Origin: Flintibacter faecis
GTDB taxonomy: Bacteria; Bacillota; Clostridia; Oscillospirales; Oscillospiraceae
Direction of reading: 5' to 3'
Length of the DNA: 64,000 nt
NCBI RefSeq assembly: GCF_014287875.1
Contig: NZ_JACOPN010000008.1
Location: 1-64,000 of the forward strand
Shown: piece after piece, positions 27,549-36,073 of the stretch
How positions within the stretch are numbered: the stretch's first letter is position 1
Layout of the letters: the number at the start of each line of letters is the position of its first letter
Position numbers and translations under genes: made by a program
Notes under the pieces: model-generated
The model's database searches: none
What the model was told of the DNA's origin: nothing
Seen by the model: the letters and a program-made list of their open reading frames with translations, nothing else

Positions 27549-28262
27549 ATGAAACGACGGATCATCGAGATCGACGATAATAAGTGCAACGGCTGCGGCG
27601 CCTGCGCCGCCGCCTGTCACGAGGGCGCCATCGCCATGGTGGACGGCAAGGCGCGGCTCATGCGGGACGATTACTGCGACGGTTTGGGCGACTGCCTGCC
27701 CACCTGCCCAACCGGGGCCATTACCTTTGTGGAGCGGGAGGCGGCGGCCTATGACGAGCAGGCCGTCATGGAAAATAAGCAGCGGAAAATGCGGAAAGAG
27801 GGCATGACCCTGCCCTTTGGATGCCCCGGCAGCCAGTCCCGGAATATTCAGCGTCAGGACGTGCCCGCCGTGGAAACGCCGCAAGCCCAGCAGACGAGCC
27901 GCCTTTCCCAGTGGCCGGTGCAGATCAAGCTGGTGCCGGTAAACGCCCCGTATTTTGACGGGGCGCGGCTGCTCATTGCCGCCGACTGCACCGCCTACGC
28001 CTACGCCGCCTTCCACGAGAGGTTCATCAAGGGACACATCACGCTGGTGGGCTGCCCTAAGCTGGACGGCGTGGACTATTCCGAAAAGCTGACGGAGATC
28101 ATCCGGGAGAACGACATCAAAAGCGTCACCATCGTCCGCATGGAGGTACCCTGCTGCGGCGGGCTGGAACTGGCGGCGAAAAAGGCACTCCAGCAGAGCG
28201 GGAAGTTCATCCCGTGGCAGGTGGTCACCGTGACGGTGGACGGCCGGTTGGTGGAAGAATAA
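27549..28262 (+). CDS. 4Fe-4S ferredoxin-type protein of the hcp cluster
   Basis: A 237-aa iron-sulfur protein. The N-terminal bacterial ferredoxin fold (residues 8-65) has CNGCGACAAAC and the second cluster segment CDGLGDCLPTCPTGAI. The remaining 170 residues form a conserved domain with further Cys (LPFGCPGSQ, AADCTAY, VGCPKL, VPCCGGLE). Such proteins are regularly encoded next to hcp in anaerobes and probably supply electrons to it (inference). It has a strong ACAGGAGGA site and leads the operon with rubredoxin and hcp. Confidence 0.85.
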   Translation: MKRRIIEIDDNKCNGCGACAAACHEGAIAMVDGKARLMRDDYCDGLGDCLPTCPTGAITFVEREAAAYDEQAVMENKQRKMRKEGMTLPFGCPGSQSRNIQRQDVPAVETPQAQQTSRLSQWPVQIKLVPVNAPYFDGARLLIAADCTAYAYAAFHERFIKGHITLVGCPKLDGVDYSEKLTEIIRENDIKSVTIVRMEVPCCGGLELAAKKALQQSGKFIPWQVVTVTVDGRLVEE

Positions 28263-28295
28263 CAAAATCATTAGAAAAAGAAAGGAAGAAGCACG

Positions 28296-28451
28296 ATGAA
28301 GTATGTATGCAGCGTTTGCGGCTGGGAATACGACGAGAGCGCAGGTTACCCGGAGGGCGGCATCGCCCCCGGTACGCCCTGGAGCGAGGTGCCGGAGGAT
28401 TTTGAGTGCCCCCTGTGCAATGTGGGCAAGGAGTCCTTCGAGGAGGCGTGA
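28296..28451 (+). CDS. Rubredoxin
   Basis: A 51-aa rubredoxin: CSVCGWEYDE near residue 5 and CPLCNVGKE near residue 38 provide the two Cys-x2-Cys pairs for one iron. The usual YDPxxG segment is shortened to YDESAGYPEGG. The ATG at 28296 follows an AAAGGAAG site. It carries electrons in oxygen and NO detoxification and sits 33 bp after the ferredoxin gene and 58 bp before hcp. Confidence 0.9.
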   Translation: MKYVCSVCGWEYDESAGYPEGGIAPGTPWSEVPEDFECPLCNVGKESFEEA

Positions 28452-28509
28452 GCTTCTGATAAAAAGGACATGATCTGAACCAAAATAGGAGAATAGGAGG
28501 AAAACGATA

Positions 28510-30105
28510 ATGGATCATAAAATGTTTTGCTTTCAGTGTGAGCAGACGGCTGGCTGCGCCGGTTGTACCGGAAAAACCGGCGTCTGCGGAAAAACCGCTG
28601 AGGTGGCGGAGCTTCAGGATCAGCTGACTGGCGCTCTGGTTGGACTGTCCCGTGCGGTAGATAATGCTCCGGATGTGAATGAGGGGACTTGGCGGCTGAT
28701 GATCGAGGGGTTGTTCACCACCGTCACCAATGTGAGCTTCAACGAAAAGACCATTAGGGAGCTGATCGATCAGGTACACGAGGAAAAGGCCCGCCTTGTT
28801 CCCGGTTGCTCCGGATGCGGCTCCCGCTGTGGGCGAAACGATGATTATGATATGAACTTGCTCTGGAACGCGCAGGAGGATATTCGCAGCCTCAAATCCC
28901 TGATCCTCTTCGGCGTGCGCGGCATGGCGGCCTACGCCCATCACGCGATGATGCTGGGTTATGCCGACGAGGAAGTGAACCGCTTTTTCGCCAAGGCTCT
29001 TTTTGCTGTGGGCGAGGACTGGGGTATGGACGCGCTGCTGCCCATCGTAATGGAGGTGGGCGAGAAAAACCTTAAGTGCATGGCGCTTCTGGATAAGGCC
29101 AACACCGAAAGCTACGGTACGCCCGCGCCTGCCACCGTCCCGCTGACGGTGGAGAAGGGACCGTTCATCGTCATCACAGGCCACGACCTCCACGATTTGA
29201 AGCTGCTGCTGGAGCAGACCGAGGGCAAAGGCGTCAACATCTACACCCACGGCGAAATGCTGCCCGCCCACGGCTATCCTGAACTGAAAAAATATGCCCA
29301 TCTCAAGGGCAATTTCGGCACGGCGTGGCAGAATCAGCAAAGAGAATTTGCCGACATCCCCGCGCCGGTGCTGTTTACCACCAACTGCCTGATGCCGCCG
29401 AAAGCAAGCTACGCCGACCGCGTGTTCACCACGGCGTTGGTATCCTACCCGGAACTGACGCACATCGGCGAGGATAAGGACTTTACCCCTGTCATCGAAA
29501 AGGCATTGGAGCTTGGCGGCTACAACGAGGACAAGCCGTTCACCGGTATCAACGGCGGCGGCACGGTCATGACCGGCTTCGGTCATGGCGCGGTGCTTGG
29601 CGTGGCGGATCAGGTGATCGAGGCGGTAAAGAGCGGCGCGATCCGACACTTTTTCCTGGTCGGCGGCTGTGACGGTGCCCGACCCGGACGGAATTACTAC
29701 ACCGAGTTTGTCAAGCAGACACCCGCCGACACCGTAGTGCTGACGCTGGCCTGCGGCAAATACCGCTTCAACGACCTTGACCTCGGAACCATTGGCGGCC
29801 TGCCTCGGCTCATGGACGTGGGCCAGTGCAACGACGCTTACGGAGCTGTCAAAATCGCGTTGGCCTTGGCGGAGGCGTTCGGCTGCGGCGTGAACGATTT
29901 GCCCTTGTCCATGGTTCTTTCGTGGTATGAGCAGAAGGCGGTGTGCATTTTGCTGACGCTGCTGTATCTGGGGATCAAGAATATTCGCCTTGGCCCCACG
30001 CTGCCGGCGTTCGTTTCGCCCAATGTGTTGAACTACCTTGTAGAGAATTTCGGCATTGCTCCCATCACCACCCCGGAGGAGGATTTGAAACAGCTTCTCA
30101 AATAA
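28510..30105 (+). CDS. hcp: Hydroxylamine reductase / hybrid cluster protein
   Basis: A 531-aa hybrid cluster protein (NO reductase / protein S-nitrosylase). The N-terminal cubane motif is clear (MFCFQCEQTAGCAGC followed by GVCGK). Hybrid-cluster ligands are visible in the second half: the HGEMLPAHGYPEL region, FTTNCLMPP, FLVGGCDGARPGR and LTLACGKYRFN. Length is normal. It is third in the operon, with an AGGAGG site. A long frame on the opposite strand here is a codon-bias shadow. Confidence 0.95.
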   Translation: MDHKMFCFQCEQTAGCAGCTGKTGVCGKTAEVAELQDQLTGALVGLSRAVDNAPDVNEGTWRLMIEGLFTTVTNVSFNEKTIRELIDQVHEEKARLVPGCSGCGSRCGRNDDYDMNLLWNAQEDIRSLKSLILFGVRGMAAYAHHAMMLGYADEEVNRFFAKALFAVGEDWGMDALLPIVMEVGEKNLKCMALLDKANTESYGTPAPATVPLTVEKGPFIVITGHDLHDLKLLLEQTEGKGVNIYTHGEMLPAHGYPELKKYAHLKGNFGTAWQNQQREFADIPAPVLFTTNCLMPPKASYADRVFTTALVSYPELTHIGEDKDFTPVIEKALELGGYNEDKPFTGINGGGTVMTGFGHGAVLGVADQVIEAVKSGAIRHFFLVGGCDGARPGRNYYTEFVKQTPADTVVLTLACGKYRFNDLDLGTIGGLPRLMDVGQCNDAYGAVKIALALAEAFGCGVNDLPLSMVLSWYEQKAVCILLTLLYLGIKNIRLGPTLPAFVSPNVLNYLVENFGIAPITTPEEDLKQLLK

Positions 30106-30205
30106 CAGTGCCTCAGGCGGCGGTGTAAGGGAACGTGACTCCCTTGACGGAACGATGTGATGAAGCATACAAGGATGGAGATTGCAGTGATTTTTGAAAT
30201 GAATA

Positions 30206-30235
30206 TTGATTTTTCTGAGGCCAAAGCGCTATAAT
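30206..30235 (+). promoter_or_regulatory. Promoter before the DUF134/NifX gene
   Basis: TTGATT (30206-30211), an 18-bp spacer and a perfect TATAAT (30230-30235), preceding the damaged start of the DUF134-type gene. Confidence 0.6.
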
Positions 30236-30382
30236 CGATATGTAACAAAAACAAAGTGTCTATGCTAAGGCTACCGCGAGCCGTCGGATTGTGGTACACC
30301 AAAGTTTGATGCATTCTGCCCTAACGGGGGCAAGGATACCGAGCCGATCCTGCTGACACTGGACGAGTACGAGGTCATTCGG

Positions 30383-31039
30383 TTGGTTGACCTGGAGCAG
30401 CAAACCCACGAGCAGTGTGCCACGCAAATGGACATTTCCCGATCTACCGTGCAGGAGATTTACGAAAGCGCACGGCGCAAGATCGCAGCGTGTCTTGTCC
30501 ACGGAAAACCGCTGCACATTACCGGGGGAAACTACCGCATCTGCGGAGGACAGGAGGCAGCCCACTGCGGCCGCTGCTGCCGGATGCAGAGAGCCAACAC
30601 AGAAAAATCCAACAAAAATTGCAAAGGAGATTCCATTATAAAAATTGCAGTTACCTATGAAAACGGTCAGATTTTTCAGCATTTCGGCCACACTGAACAG
30701 TTCAAGCTTTATGAAGCTGCGGACGGCAAAATCACTCATGCGGAAGTCGTTGACACCAACGGCAGTGGTCACGGCGCACTGGCAGGCTTTTTGATGCAGC
30801 ACGGTGTGGACACTCTGGTTTGCGGAGGCATCGGCGGCGGTGCGCAGGCAGCTCTGGCCGAAGCAGGTATCAAGCTCTACGGCGGTGTCAGCGGGGACGC
30901 TGAAGCAGCGGTGAACGCATTGCTCAGCGGAAATCTGGGCCATGATCCCAATGTTCACTGTGACCACTATGACCACAAGCATGGCGAGGAATGTCACACT
31001 TGCGGTGACCACGGCTGCGGCAAGCATAGCTGCCATTGA
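30383..31039 (+). CDS. DUF134-NifX/NifB-type fusion protein, N-terminus damaged
   Basis: The frame encodes a DUF134 helix-turn-helix domain (EQCATQMDISRSTVQEIYESARRK, in outline) joined to a dinitrogenase iron-molybdenum cofactor-type domain (from KIAVTYENGQIFQHFGH) and a His/Cys-rich tail. The reading frame is open from 30269 and continues the DUF134 domain upstream (CGTPKFDAFCPNGGKD), but no standard start exists there. The expected N-terminus (ATASRRI) lies in another frame, suggesting a lost T near 30290. The second domain's usual ATG is ATA, so it can only be made as a fusion. Start at 30383 (TTG) is formal; function unknown, possibly iron-sulfur related. Confidence 0.55.
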   Translation: MVDLEQQTHEQCATQMDISRSTVQEIYESARRKIAACLVHGKPLHITGGNYRICGGQEAAHCGRCCRMQRANTEKSNKNCKGDSIIKIAVTYENGQIFQHFGHTEQFKLYEAADGKITHAEVVDTNGSGHGALAGFLMQHGVDTLVCGGIGGGAQAALAEAGIKLYGGVSGDAEAAVNALLSGNLGHDPNVHCDHYDHKHGEECHTCGDHGCGKHSCH

Positions 31040-31040
31040 T

Positions 31041-31697
31041 ATGGAACGCACACTGACACAACTTCCGTTCTGGTCATCCTTGACCGAACAGGAGCAAGAA
31101 ACGCTGCGCCGAAGTGCCTTTGTCCGTCATTATGAAAAGGGCGCGTTCATACACAGCAGCGACACCGAATGTCTCGGAATGCTGTTTGTTCTTTCCGGCG
31201 AGATCCGCACCTATCTTCTCTCCGAGGAGGGGCGGGAGGTAACGCTGTTCCGCCTGTATCCGGGCGAATTATGCGTGCTTTCTGCCTCCTGTGTGATCAG
31301 TCAGATTACCTTTGATACGCAAATGACCGCAGGAATGGATACGGAGGTTCTGATTATCCCTGCAACTGTCATCGCTGCGCTCAAGGAGAAAAATTTCCAT
31401 GTCCGCTGTTTTCTCTATGAACTGGCAACGAAACGGTTTTCTGATGTGATGTGGGCGATGCAGCAGATCATGTTCAAGGGATTGGATCGGCGGCTGGCAG
31501 AATTTCTCCTTGCCGAAGCGGAGCGTACCGGCTCCGACACGATACGCATGACCCATGAGCAGATCGCCCAGCACATCAGCTCGGCGCGGGAGGCGGTGGC
31601 ACGGATGCTCAAAGGCTTCTCGGAGGACGGGCTTGTGGAGCTAAGACGAGGCGCAATCACGTTGCGGGATAAGAACAGACTAAATCGCCTAAAATAA
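31041..31697 (+). CDS. Crp/Fnr-family regulator of the oxidative-stress genes
   Basis: A 218-aa protein: sensor domain (residues 20-120, including [17 protein letters not shown] and [11 protein letters not shown]) and a winged-helix DNA-binding domain (about 150-215, [21 protein letters not shown]). The ATG at 31041 starts within 2 bp of the preceding stop. Crp-type boxes directly downstream (31705) and at 34018 are likely targets of this protein (inference). Several Cys residues in the sensor region could sense redox state. Confidence 0.85.
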   Translation: MERTLTQLPFWSSLTEQEQETLRRSAFVRHYEKGAFIHSSDTECLGMLFVLSGEIRTYLLSEEGREVTLFRLYPGELCVLSASCVISQITFDTQMTAGMDTEVLIIPATVIAALKEKNFHVRCFLYELATKRFSDVMWAMQQIMFKGLDRRLAEFLLAEAERTGSDTIRMTHEQIAQHISSAREAVARMLKGFSEDGLVELRRGAITLRDKNRLNRLK

Positions 31698-31704
31698 AAA
31701 GAAA

Positions 31705-31745
31705 TGTGACCTTGTCACAGAAAGAAATCATAAATTTGGTACAAT
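31705..31745 (+). promoter_or_regulatory. Crp/Fnr box and promoter of rubrerythrin
   Basis: The palindrome TGTGACCTTGTCACA (31705-31719) is centred 30-31 bp upstream of the TACAAT -10 (31740-31745), i.e. near -41 relative to the expected start site, the class II activation position. The same box at the same spacing recurs at 34018. Confidence 0.7.
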
Positions 31746-31776
31746 AAAAGCAGAAAAGCTGAAAGGAGCATCGACC

Positions 31777-32319
31777 ATGAAAGAAACGAAATACGCAGGT
31801 ACTCAAACCGAAAAAAATCTGATGGCTGCCTTTGCCGGTGAGTCCGAGGCACGCAACAAGTACACCTATTTTGCATCCAAGGCCAAGAAGGAAGGCTACG
31901 AGCAGATCGCGGCGCTGTTCCTCAAGACTGCTGATAATGAGAAGGAACACGCAAAGCTGTGGTTCAAAGAGCTGAACGGCATTGGCGACACTGCCGAAAA
32001 TCTTCTCGCCGCTGCTGAGGGCGAGAACTACGAGTGGACGGATATGTACGACGGCTTTGCCAAGACTGCTGACGAGGAGGGCTTTCACGAGCTGGCCCAG
32101 CGTTTCCGCCTGGTAGCCGCCATTGAAAAGCACCATGAGGAGCGCTACCGTGCCCTGCTGCACAATGTGGAGATGGCGGAGGTCTTTGCCAAGAGCGAGG
32201 TCAAGGTATGGGAGTGCCGCAACTGCGGTCACATCGTCGTGGGCGAGAAGGCCCCGGAGGTTTGCCCCGCCTGCAACCATCCCCAGAGCTATTTTGAAAT
32301 TCACGCAGAAAACTATTAA
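31777..32319 (+). CDS. rbr: Rubrerythrin
   Basis: A 180-aa rubrerythrin (NADH-linked peroxidase of anaerobes). The ferritin-like diiron domain (residues 8-140) has [22 protein letters not shown] and [10 protein letters not shown] as iron ligands. The C-terminal rubredoxin domain has [20 protein letters not shown]. It follows a clear promoter and CRP-type box and has an AAAGGAG site; desulfoferrodoxin follows 21 bp later. Confidence 0.95.
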   Translation: MKETKYAGTQTEKNLMAAFAGESEARNKYTYFASKAKKEGYEQIAALFLKTADNEKEHAKLWFKELNGIGDTAENLLAAAEGENYEWTDMYDGFAKTADEEGFHELAQRFRLVAAIEKHHEERYRALLHNVEMAEVFAKSEVKVWECRNCGHIVVGEKAPEVCPACNHPQSYFEIHAENY

Positions 32320-32340
32320 AGAAAGAAAAGGAGAATTATC

Positions 32341-32715
32341 ATGGAGCAGAAGTTTTACATTTGCAAGCATTGCGGCAACATCATTGCCAAGGTCAAGGAC
32401 ACGGGCGTTCCCGTCATCTGCTGCGGCGAGCCGATGAGCGAGATCGTTCCCGGCACGACCGACGCGGCGGTTGAAAAGCATGTCCCTGTCTGGACAGTGG
32501 AAAACGGCATCGTCCATGTCAAGGTCGGCTCCGTGGAGCATCCCATGCTGCCGGAGCACTACATCGAGTGGGTGTCCCTTCACACCAAGCAGGGCAATCA
32601 GCGTAAGGAACTGCATCCCGGCGAAAAGCCGGAGGTCTGCTTCGCTCTCTGCGAGGGCGACGAGATCGAGGCGGTCTACGCCTACTGCAACCTCCACAGC
32701 CTTTGGAAAGCGTGA
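32341..32715 (+). CDS. dfx: Desulfoferrodoxin (superoxide reductase)
   Basis: A 124-aa 2Fe superoxide reductase. The N-terminal desulforedoxin domain has CKHCGNIIAKV and VICCGEPM (four Cys). The catalytic iron site is visible in EHPMLPEHYIEWV (His) and CNLHSLWK (Cys and His). It reduces superoxide to peroxide, which the adjacent rubrerythrin removes. The AAAAGGAG site is strong. Its stop overlaps a GTG start of the next gene. Confidence 0.95.
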   Translation: MEQKFYICKHCGNIIAKVKDTGVPVICCGEPMSEIVPGTTDAAVEKHVPVWTVENGIVHVKVGSVEHPMLPEHYIEWVSLHTKQGNQRKELHPGEKPEVCFALCEGDEIEAVYAYCNLHSLWKA

Positions 32716-33935
32716 CCGCTCCGCACATGGAACTTGATGTATTAGGCTTGCTTGGTGCCTGCTCCTATGCTCTGGATTGCGTAGAGGCGGAACTGGTTCA
32801 TGTGACAACGTTCCACGCCAAGCGCGTGGCGTATATGAGTGTGTGTACGGCCGAACAGTTTGGCGTTTCCGGCGAAGCACTGCAGGATCTTGCCGTCTGT
32901 GCCCTATTGCACGACAATGCTCTGACGCAGTATCTGCACGAAGAATTTCGTGGTGACAGCTCTGCCGCGGAATGTTTACCGGAGCTGCCGCATCTCGGCG
33001 CTCACTGCGTTATGGGCGAGGAGAACATATCCGCGCTTCCGTTTCATACAAATGTAGAAAATATCATCCTTTACCACCACGAAAACGCGGATGGCAGCGG
33101 CCCCTTCGGAAAAACATGGCAGGATATCCCGCTGGGCGCCCGTATTATCCGTCTGTGCGATCTGCTGGATGCTTTCTGCCGCGCCGATGTCTTTACGCCG
33201 GATGTGTGGGAGCGTGCGAACGCATTCCTTACTCGGGTACGCGGCAGGATCGTGGATGAGGAATGCGCGGACGCGTTTCTTCGCGCTTTTTCAGAACAGC
33301 ATTTTTGCTCTCTTGGCGGCAGGGGGCTGGAGGAGCGCCTGTGGAGCAAGGTGCCGCGTACCAAGCAGCAGCTTGATTTTGCGCAGGTAAAAGCTCTGGC
33401 AAAATTCTTTGCGAAAATTGTAGACTACAAATCGCCCTTTACCAGTACACATTCTCTGGGTGTGGCCGACGATGCGGAATGTCTGGCCCGGTTTATGGGA
33501 TTTGACGAGGACACCGCCCAGAAAATGTATCTTGCCGGCGCACTCCATGACATCGGAAAGGTAGCGATAGACAATAAAATACTGGAAAAGCCGGGACGCC
33601 TGACCGACAGCGAATATGCGGAAATGAAGCATCACGCTGCCTATACATATTACGTCCTATCGGAAGTCCAGGACTTTGCGGAGCTGCGCGATTGGGCCGC
33701 GTTTCATCACGAGCATCTGGATGGGACGGGGTATCCCTTCGGAAAAAACGAGTCCGAGTTAAATACGCAGGAGCGTATCATGGCTTGCGTGGATATTTAT
33801 CAGGCCCTGACCGAAAATCGTCCTTACAAAGCTGGAATGTCTCACGAAAAAGCCTGCTCTATTCTTCTGGATATGGCTGAAAAGGGCTGGTTGGATCGGG
33901 CGATCGTCGAACAGGTGAACGCCTGCTTTGCCTGA
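32712..33935 (+). CDS. Tandem HD-domain (HD-GYP-like) phosphohydrolase
   Basis: A 407-aa protein with two HD-type modules. The second (about residues 225-400) is a full HD-GYP signature: ALHDIGK and HHEHLDGTGYPFG, expected to hydrolyse cyclic di-GMP or a related nucleotide. The first (20-180) is a partial copy with LLHDNALT and HHENADGSGPFG, lacking the full ligand set. Start is GTG at 32712, overlapping the dfx stop (GTGA) with GGAAAG upstream; ATG at 32727 is the alternative but has no ribosome site. It is probably co-transcribed with the stress genes. Confidence 0.8.
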   Translation: MTAPHMELDVLGLLGACSYALDCVEAELVHVTTFHAKRVAYMSVCTAEQFGVSGEALQDLAVCALLHDNALTQYLHEEFRGDSSAAECLPELPHLGAHCVMGEENISALPFHTNVENIILYHHENADGSGPFGKTWQDIPLGARIIRLCDLLDAFCRADVFTPDVWERANAFLTRVRGRIVDEECADAFLRAFSEQHFCSLGGRGLEERLWSKVPRTKQQLDFAQVKALAKFFAKIVDYKSPFTSTHSLGVADDAECLARFMGFDEDTAQKMYLAGALHDIGKVAIDNKILEKPGRLTDSEYAEMKHHAAYTYYVLSEVQDFAELRDWAAFHHEHLDGTGYPFGKNESELNTQERIMACVDIYQALTENRPYKAGMSHEKACSILLDMAEKGWLDRAIVEQVNACFA

Positions 33936-33950
33936 ATAACGAGATAGGCG

Positions 33951-33995
33951 AAAGCTGTGAAGCGGTATGTGAACTGCCGCTTCACAGCTTTTTCT
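33951..33995 (+). terminator. Terminator after the HD-GYP gene
   Basis: A long stem (AAAGCTGTGAAGCGG with CCGCTTCACAGCTTT) with a roughly 11-nt loop and a T run closes the rubrerythrin-desulfoferrodoxin-HD operon. Confidence 0.8.
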
Positions 33996-34017
33996 GTTGC
34001 CGCGAAAATTTTTGTAA

Positions 34018-34059
34018 TGTGACCTTGTTACAGAAAGGCAGGGCGGAGTTTGCTATGAT
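34018..34059 (+). promoter_or_regulatory. Crp/Fnr box and promoter of the CoADR operon
   Basis: TGTGACCTTGTTACA (34018-34032), one base different from the box at 31705 and also followed by GAAAG. TATGAT (34054-34059) serves as -10, placing the box centre near -41. Confidence 0.7.
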
Positions 34060-34097
34060 AGGGCCATCACAAAGAACAAAGGAAAGAGGGAACCGAT

Positions 34098-34382
34098 ATG
34101 AAAATCAAGCTCAATTCCGATCAGGAGGTCGTGGACACCATCCGTGAGGGTCTCAAGCGCACCAGCGGGTACTGCCCCTGCCGCGTGGAGCGCACGGAGA
34201 AAAACGCCGACACACTCAAGGTGGGCAAGGTCAATGTGGACGAGCAGATGGAGCTGGCGATGCGTTTTCAGGTATCCAGTATCCCGATGCTTGTCGTATT
34301 CAAGGATGGAAAGGCCGTTGCCAAATCCGTGGGCTACCGGTCCAAGGCGGAGATCGCCGCCATGGTGGAGGGCGCAAGATGA
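34098..34382 (+). CDS. Apparent FTR-like/thioredoxin chimera
   Basis: A 94-aa product in two mismatched halves. Residues 1-37 (MKIKLNSDQEVVDTIREGL, then GYCPCRVERTE) match the start of small ferredoxin-thioredoxin-reductase-like proteins, which should continue with a second Cys region. Residues 38-94 (ADTLKVGKVNVDEQ, SSIPMLVVFKDGK) match only the C-terminal half of thioredoxin, without its CGPC active site but with the cis-Pro loop. The simplest reading is an in-frame deletion fusing two neighbouring genes. Whether it folds or acts is unknown. It overlaps the next gene by 4 bp. Confidence 0.7.
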   Translation: MKIKLNSDQEVVDTIREGLKRTSGYCPCRVERTEKNADTLKVGKVNVDEQMELAMRFQVSSIPMLVVFKDGKAVAKSVGYRSKAEIAAMVEGAR

Positions 34383-36073
34383 AAGTTGTGATCGTAGGCG
34401 GCGTGGCCGGCGGCGCGTCTGCCGCTGCCCGCATCCGCCGTTTGGATGAACACGCGCAGATCGTGATGATCGAGCGCAGCGGCTATGTATCCTATGCCAA
34501 CTGCGGCCTGCCGTATTATGTGGGCGGTGTGATCAAGGAGCAAGAAGAACTGACGCTGCAAACTCCGGAGAGCTTTTGGGATCGCTTTCGCATTGATGTG
34601 CGGGTACGGCAGGAAGTAACTGTGATCAATCCAGCAGAAAAAACCGTCACCGTTCACGCATTGGATAGTGGAAAGGTCTACACGGAAACCTATGACAAAC
34701 TGCTCCTCGCACCCGGCGCAAAGCCGACGGTTCCTGCGCTTTCCGGAGTCAGCAGTGAGCGTGTTTTCACGCTGCGCACCGTGGAAGACACCCTCCGCAT
34801 TCGGCGCTTTGTAGAGGATCAGAAGCCGAAAACCGCTGTTTTGGCTGGCGGCGGTTTTATCGGCCTGGAAATGGCGGAAAACCTTGTGGAGATGGGCGTT
34901 TCGGTTACCATCGTTCAGCGTCCGAAGCAGCTATTAGCGCCGCTGGATGCGGATATGGCGAGCTTTGTCCATGCGGAAATACGCAGACATGGCGTAGTTC
35001 TGCGGTTGGGTGAAACCGTCACCGGATTCCGACAGGACGGAGATTCCGTGCTGACACTGTTGGAAGAAAGTGAACCACTGCATTCGGATATGGTGCTGCT
35101 GGCCATCGGTGTTACCCCGGATACGCATTTGGCAAAAGATGCCGGACTCAGGCTTGGTATTCGTGGCAGCATCGCTGTCAACGAGCGGATGGAAACCTCC
35201 ATGCCGGACATCTACGCCGTGGGCGATGCCGTAGAGGTCACCCATTTCGTGACCGGCCAGAAAGCGTTGATCTCTCTGGCAGGACCGGCCAACAAGCAGG
35301 GACGCATTGCCGCCGACAATATCTGCGGCGGCAACAGCCGCTTTCACGGCTCTCAGGGTTCGTCTGTTCTGAAGCTGTTTGGCTTGACAGCGGCCTCCAC
35401 GGGGATCAATGAAAAGGCGGCGCAGACAGCAGGGGTCGCTTACGACAAAGTCGTACTTTTCCCGGCATCCCACGCTGCCTATTATCCCGGCGCACAGTCT
35501 ATGGCAATGAAGGTGCTGTATGAAAAAGAAAGCCTGAGGCTGCTGGGTGCGCAGATCGTTGGCGGCGACGGCGTGGACAAGCGCATTGACGTACTGGCAA
35601 CGGCCATTCGCGCAAAAATGACAGCTTTGGAATTGACTGAGCTTGACCTTTCCTATGCGCCGCCTTATTCCTCCGCTAAGGATCCGGTCAATATGGCAGG
35701 CTTTATGATCGAGGATTTGGAGAGCGGGAAGGTACGGCAGTTCCATTGGAATGAGGTTGAGGACTTGCCTTGCGATGGCAATGCGACGCTGCTGGACGTC
35801 CGGACGGAGTGGGAGTATCAGCGGGGCCATTTGGACGGCTTTCGGAACATTCCCTTGGACGATCTTCGGGAGCATTTGGACGAGTTAGACCGGAGTAAGC
35901 CTGTTTATGTGAATTGCCAGACAGGGCTTCGCAGTTATCTGGCCTGTCGGCTTTTGACGCAGTACGGTTTCTCTTGCTCCCATCTCTCCGGCGGATACAG
36001 TTTTTATCAGGTCGTAACAAAAGAGCAGCAGACAGCGCAGAGCGCCTATCCCTGCGGAATGGAGAAGCTATGA
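34379..36073 (+). CDS. CoA-disulfide reductase-like FAD oxidoreductase with rhodanese domain
   Basis: A 564-aa flavoprotein. The FAD motif GGVAGGASAAARIRRL is at the N-terminus, the redox Cys lies in YANCGLPYY near residue 43, the NAD motif GGGFIGLEMAENL near 160, and YAVGDAVEV near 280. Residues about 460-555 are a rhodanese domain with active-site Cys in NCQTGLRSYLACRLL. It reduces CoA-disulfide, persulfide or polysulfide. It starts inside the preceding stop (ATGA) and likewise overlaps the following gene, making a three-gene operon under the Crp-type box. Confidence 0.92.
   Translation: MKVVIVGGVAGGASAAARIRRLDEHAQIVMIERSGYVSYANCGLPYYVGGVIKEQEELTLQTPESFWDRFRIDVRVRQEVTVINPAEKTVTVHALDSGKVYTETYDKLLLAPGAKPTVPALSGVSSERVFTLRTVEDTLRIRRFVEDQKPKTAVLAGGGFIGLEMAENLVEMGVSVTIVQRPKQLLAPLDADMASFVHAEIRRHGVVLRLGETVTGFRQDGDSVLTLLEESEPLHSDMVLLAIGVTPDTHLAKDAGLRLGIRGSIAVNERMETSMPDIYAVGDAVEVTHFVTGQKALISLAGPANKQGRIAADNICGGNSRFHGSQGSSVLKLFGLTAASTGINEKAAQTAGVAYDKVVLFPASHAAYYPGAQSMAMKVLYEKESLRLLGAQIVGGDGVDKRIDVLATAIRAKMTALELTELDLSYAPPYSSAKDPVNMAGFMIEDLESGKVRQFHWNEVEDLPCDGNATLLDVRTEWEYQRGHLDGFRNIPLDDLREHLDELDRSKPVYVNCQTGLRSYLACRLLTQYGFSCSHLSGGYSFYQVVTKEQQTAQSAYPCGMEKL

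Noticed and set aside
28225..30168. 647-aa minus-strand open frame
   Set aside because: It lies fully over rubredoxin and hcp, whose plus-strand products have clear family motifs; the antisense frame is open because of GC-rich codon bias.
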